DNA of 64,000 nt, taken from NCBI GenBank assembly GCA_030144725.1, contig JASKMD010000024.1, positions 2,099,076 through 2,163,075 on the forward strand. The letters are read 5' to 3'. The notes beneath the pieces are model-generated. The model did no database searches. It was not told the DNA's origin and saw nothing but the letters and a program-made list of their open reading frames with translations. Both the position numbers and the translations under genes were made by a program. Position 1 is the first letter of the stretch. The number at the start of each line of letters is the position of its first letter. Origin of the DNA: Haematococcus lacustris. Taxonomy: Eukaryota > Chlorophyta > Chlorophyceae > Chlamydomonadales > Haematococcaceae. Shown here in pieces: positions 59,701-64,000 of this stretch.

Positions 59701-62561
59701 CTTGAGCGCCCTCAGCCAGAACAACGGCGGGGTTGTGGTCAGCAGCTGGTGAGGCTCATCCGTGCTGCTGTCACCATCATGGCTGCCACCACCACTGCTG
59801 CCGCCGCTGCTGGGTGCCAGCGCATCAGTAGTCCCAGTACTAGGCCAGCAGGGGGTGGCAATGCGGACAGGCGTCCTGGCCAGCAGCTGTGCTCTGCGCT
59901 GCGCCAGCGCCCGGCTGCTGGCGTCTGCCTGCTGAAGCACCTGCCACTCCCCTTGCCTCAGCTGCACCATCAGCTGCTCCACCTGGGCATGCAGGCCTGA
60001 CAGGGCATGCACCACGCGCTGCACGCTGGCTGGCGCGGCAGCCAGCCCCCCCGGCGCCAGGTGCCTGCCGGCAGTGCGGCCTGCCACCAGCTGGAAGCCC
60101 TCCTCGCTCACCTCCTCCTCCTCCTCCTCAGTGTCGTCATTGGCCTGACCGCTGGCTGGTGTGGTGGAGGTGGGCGACGACCCTGCTGCCTGCACCGCCG
60201 CAACAACAAAGTGGGAGCAACGTCAAGGGCAGCGTCAGGGGCAGTGCTGAATAGTTGCGTATATCATGCCCATGTTGCAGAGCAAGGGGGTGTGAGGATC
60301 ATGGTGTTTGGGTGTCTGCAGCAATGGCATATGCAGCAATGTCAGGCTGCATGCAGTGTAATGCATGCAGTGCGATGTGATTGCAGGGGGGAAAGGGCTG
60401 TCATGGCGCACTGGTGACACGGTGGTGCATGAAGCATGGTGACGTAATGGTGCGTTGGGTGCACTGGCAACCCACTTAACTGAACTTCGTCCAGCGGGTG
60501 TGAGGGGGCTGACGGGCACCTCTCACCTGAACTGCCTGCAGATACAGCTCCACTGCCCGAGGAATCACGTTCTTTACCAAGGCAGACAACAGCAGCATAT
60601 CATGCGCCCTGCAGATGAAGCAGAGCAATACCAACAGTGGCTGCAGTGGCAGCAGCAGGAGCAGCAGCAGCGGCACCGGCAGCAGCGGCGGCAGCAACAG
60701 TGGCAGCAACAGCAAAGTCAAGATGGAGGACGCCAATATTGCCACGTGTACCGGCCTGACAGCAACCTGACAGCTATTGGCTCAAGCGGTGTGAGCCATC
60801 ATCACACTCATTCCAGGCAGGCATGGGCAGCTGAGGGGCTGGCTACCTGCGCGCTGCTGTTTGGTCTTGCAGGCCGTCTGGGCCGCCAGCACCCTGCTCG
60901 TTGTCAAGCCCATCGTCATCCCCCTCGGCATCAGCTTCATCACCGCTGTCAGCCGCTGTGGGGTCCCAGGTCGTGTCGGCAGCCCCCTTGCCGACCTGCA
61001 TGCCGCATGCATGCAAGGCCCTGTCTGCATGCCCCATGGCTAGGCACCTGGGAGCGGCATGCTTTGGCGCATGACACTCGCCGCTGTGCAGCCGGCCCAG
61101 GGCCACGTCCCACTGAGCTGTGCAGGCTGGCCGCGGCTGGTGGCGGAGCATGCTAGGCAGTGCCCCCAGCCCTGCTGCTTGGCCAGTGCATGGCAGCCCC
61201 ATGTGCAGGATTGCTGCGGGTGGTCAGGTGTGGCTGCTGCTCACCTGGCGGGGTGTCAGGGGCGTGAAGAAGCGAAAGAAGCTGGGTACAGAGTGCACAG
61301 GAGGCCTGGGGCCATCAGACTGTCAAGCAGCAGGCCAGCCAGCCAGTGTACAGAGCAGCTTTGCGGCTTGCGCTGCCAACCAGTATGGCGGGTGGCACTG
61401 TGCCGACATGCACTATGCTGAGAGGAGATGGTGCGCTGGTGCGCCGTGTCTGCTATTAGGTGGGAACAGCGCATGTGTTTTAACTTCGGCAGGGTATGGC
61501 CGAGGGCATGGCAGGAGTGAGGCATGGCGGCAGCATTGAGGAGGAGAGACTGCTGCAGCATGCATGCAAGGACGCACCGTGACTGGACTTCTAGTGCTAG
61601 TCACCAGCAGGTTGCAGCCGTGGCGCCAAATGATGTCTGTCGTCTCCTCTGCCGCGCTGACAAGCTGACCCTCGTCATCGCGGATGTAAGACAAACCACG
61701 CCGCAAGACCTAGGTGGCCAGGACAAAGTGGCATTTACTTGCCCTTGGCCCTTGGCCACACGCCATGTTGCAGTCATGCTAGGGTGTCACATCAACAATT
61801 CACTCATGTGGGCTGCATGGCGCCATGCACCACTCTGTAGCCATGCCCACCGTGTTCTCAAAACAGGGGTTGTCATCGTCAAAGTGGAACTCAACCCATG
61901 TGCCGAACGGGCCTTGCACATAGCGGATGTCCGTCAGGTGAAGAAGGGCTCTGGTGTCTTGGGGGTGTAGGTGCGGTCCCACCACAGGCTGCAAGCGGGT
62001 AAGAAGGACAAGTTCATACTGCTCATACGTTGCAGTGTGTTCAACACTGCACATCACTTACATCAGCCTTCATAGCATGGTACCAGAAGCCAGGCACACC
62101 AGCTGGCGGACCATTCTGGTTGCCACCCTTTGTCAAGGTAACCTCACAACCACGGAGCTCTTCTTCTGTGGGTTCACATGACCCATTGACCAGCTCCGCT
62201 CTGCAATGGAACAGACCTTGTTGGACTACACGTGTGTGACAGGGTGACATTGCTAGGTCGTGGCTAGCTATAGCTGTGTATTGTAGCTGTCTTAGGTAGG
62301 TATTGTAGCTGTCTTGCTGATGTGGAGTGTGAATACTGCCCACCTCCGTAGGAAGAGGGGTGCGCAGCGTTGAAGGTGTGCGTATACTAGCTCGTCTTTC
62401 GCTAGTCGTGTTTTAGGTTCGATGCCTTGCAGCTCGGCCTGTCGTAAGAGGCCCCCACAGGTCTCATAGCCCGCCTGGCTACTGCTTGCGTTGCTACTCC
62501 GATGCTCCCTTACCTCAATGGCCGACAACGACGACACCGCTCCCTTCTGCGCCTTGCCCAT
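56764..62561 (-). CDS. Double NAP-domain protein with C-terminal tail anchor, 12 exons, about 774 aa
   Basis: NAP-family proteins are histone chaperones with a long dimerisation helix and an alpha/beta earmuff domain. Exons (high to low, all in phase): 62561-62344, 62200-62062, 61988-61851, 61709-61605, 61319-61245, 60995-60847, 60608-60527, 60189-59571, 59205-59135, 58700-58403, 57737-57592, 57048-56764. NAP domain 1: RRAELVNGSCEPTEEEL, VPGFWYHAMKAD, LLHLTDIRYVQGPFGTWVEF, DDDNPCFENT, TTDIIWRHGC, SFFRFFTP, VKNVIPRAVELYLQ. An acidic EEEEEE stretch then leads straight into domain 2 (about 357-680): a helix ALSGLHAQVEQLMVQLRQGE, FWLRALKATDIG, LALAALADVAVEWDWQ, FLDNPFFGPATLRLAYTF, TSFFNRFKP, LLGPLHLNPVELYHQ. 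A second acidic stretch (DVDEDEDIEYSGEEEEEEEG) precedes one hydrophobic segment at about 742-762 (YSWVFMGVMVSILVLQLLTF) and a 12-residue basic tail. Borders of exons 8, 9 and 12 are the least certain. The histone-binding role is inferred from the family. Confidence 0.85.
57479..57573. repeat. (CCCTG)n, about 19 copies, in the last intron of the NAP gene
   Basis: Starts about 18 nt beyond the donor of exon 11 when read on the gene strand, where it is (CAGGG)n. Same unit as the tract at 25062-26207. Confidence 0.97.
58900..59010. repeat. GTGTGACAGAGATGTGGCAGAG-type tandem repeat in a NAP-gene intron
   Basis: Four imperfect copies of a unit of about 36 bp containing GAGGTGTGACAGAGATGTGG. Confidence 0.85.
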
Positions 62562-64000
62562 CGCGGCTTGATTCCTACGTGCTGTCACGGCACATGCCAC
62601 GGAATACCCACGCGCACGTCCGCCCAGTACCTGCAACGGTGCAGGTTACTACAGCATTCCACAGCATTTTGATTGGCCAGGGTACGGGTACATCATTGAT
62701 TGCTTCGTAATGAAGTTCGGACGCGCGCCAGAAACTGTGGGTGACGAGGCGTAGTACGCTCGTCGTGTCGAAGACATTCTCCAACCGAAAGCCAGACGCA
62801 GTTATTCACAAGTGGCGGGCGCAAAGAGACCAGCGTCTTCACCGTCAGGTCCGGAACAGTCCGTCAGAGACAGCGGCAGTGCAGATGTTGTAGAGCTGTG
62901 GGGCTAACGCCGCAAGTGGGTTCACAGCTTCGTAACTAAAGAAGGTGCGTGGAGCACAAGGCTGGTGCTCTGTCTGCTAGCCTGCCTGCTGCACTGCCTG
63001 CTGTCTACTCTGCTGCCCGCCTGCTAGCCTGCCTGATGCCCAGCTAGCTACACTGCTTGATGTACTACACTGCTTGATGCCCGCTGCACAGTCCAACTCA
63101 GCCCACCACACCTCCCTGCGCCGGGTTTGCGCTTGCTGGACTGCATACGGTCACCCCGGCCATTGGTCAGGTTAGACAAGCAAGGGGAAAATTGGGTACC
63201 ATGCTGTTCTCCACATTCAGACCACCATTTGCTACCGCGATTGCACCGCTAGCTTCAGCGTGCTAGAAAAGTTAGCGGCTTCGAAGCGCAGGCCCACAGG
63301 CTGAACATGGTTGTTTGGGCCTAAAGTTGTGTCCACGCAACAAGGTCGCTGTAGGTAGCTACATATATACGTATTAAGTCTAAGGCCGGGGCCCGTCTCT
63401 CTCGCTAGCCAGTTCCGTTCAGTCGGTTGTACTGGGTAGCTCGGCTTCCTAGCTCCCGCAAAGCTGTGAATGTTAGTACTGCCCCGCAACCACAAACTCC
63501 AGCTCCGAACCATCCTATCTCATAACATGTGCGGTGGACTTTGCTTAAAAAGCTGTTTGCGGCTGGCCCGTCCTTCATCATTACATCCAACCTCACATCA
63601 TTACCTTATATCATCCAACCTACATCATTACAAACTGGCACTTGTGTCTCTGTAAGCTGGCACTTGTGTTCTCTGTAAACTGTCACTTGTGTTGTGTGGC
63701 ATTCACTGCATGCATGGTATGGGCTAGGGCTCTGGCACTTGGAAGGGCTAGACTCAGGGTCAACACCAGGGGGCTGAGTAAGGCTGGGCAGGGCAGGGCT
63801 GGGCTCGGCAACAAAGGCAAGCTTTGTTGTCAGCGCATTCGCATAACGTTGTCGGGAGCATGGCGCTTGGAAGGGGTGATTGTTGCCACTGCTGGTGCTT
63901 GCTGATGTTGCTGTTGCTGATGCTGTGAGATTGCTTCCAAGCATTGGATCCTACTCTTGGCACCCTTGGTAGCTAGGTTCAGCCGGACGCAAAGCTGCTT
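62562..64000. other. Region upstream of the NAP gene, no gene recognised
   Basis: 62562-62780 should hold the 5' UTR and promoter of the NAP gene. Further right are short repeats (CTGCCTGCT units at 62976-63070; GGCACTTGTGT(C)TCTGTAA units at 63636-63690). A sequence GGTCACCCCGGCCATTGGTC at 63149-63168 resembles the inner part of the inverted repeats at 10354/12399. Short ORFs near 63700-63960 have no recognisable motif. Confidence 0.5.

Noticed and set aside
56764..62561. Two separate NAP genes in tandem
   Set aside because: Exon 8 runs without a stop from the acidic end of the first domain into the helix of the second, and phases match across all twelve exons. Transcripts would settle it.

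Overview
The window looks like nuclear DNA of a chlorophycean green alga, most likely a Haematococcus-like member of the Chlamydomonadales. Reasons: genes are split into many short GC-rich exons with GT(G/A)AG donors and GCAG acceptors; introns are full of CAG/CTG, CCCTG and GGGGCA microsatellites; some introns carry TTAGGG-like tracts; TGTAA motifs follow several genes; and there is a Fanzor-type (eukaryotic TnpB) fragment whose C-terminus resembles those I recall from Chlamydomonas. The species is inferred, not shown. Exon borders below were read by eye from splice motifs, reading phase and family resemblance; no transcript data were used.

Layout. 1-6449 (-): 5' part of a large gene for a disordered, membrane-anchored, Gln-rich coiled-coil protein that runs off the left edge. 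6450-10353: no convincing gene. 10354-12399: a segment bounded by a 32-bp inverted repeat that encloses a coiled-coil ORF broken by one stop codon. 12720-14685 (-): a multi-pass membrane protein. 14791-15786: 3' end of a Fanzor gene plus a conserved tail. 16410-31121 (+): a complete P5A-type ATPase in 29 exons. 31678-32523 (-): a P-loop kinase-like gene, tail to tail with the ATPase. 33494-36904 (+): a DUF789 protein. 37377-41890: repeat-rich stretch with a second Fanzor 3' fragment, a CTG tract of about 623 copies and a 500-N gap. 42334-46570 (+): a complete ER-type delta-12 (FAD2) desaturase in 10 exons. 46800-56650: a lower-GC block of nested mobile elements (foldback elements, smaller inverted-repeat elements, iteron arrays, a tyrosine-recombinase gene). 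56764-62561 (-): a 12-exon gene for a protein with two NAP (nucleosome assembly protein) domains and a C-terminal tail anchor. 62640-64000: upstream sequence without a recognised gene.

The genes do not form one pathway. Two encode ER membrane proteins (P5A ATPase and FAD2), and both end in a di-lysine ER-retrieval signature. The most unusual items are the double-NAP tail-anchored protein, the Fanzor 3' ends with a conserved post-stop segment (a candidate guide-RNA/right-end region), the evidence that the giant CTG tract is the expanded poly-Gln tail of a third Fanzor copy, and the set of related foldback elements at 47-56 kb.
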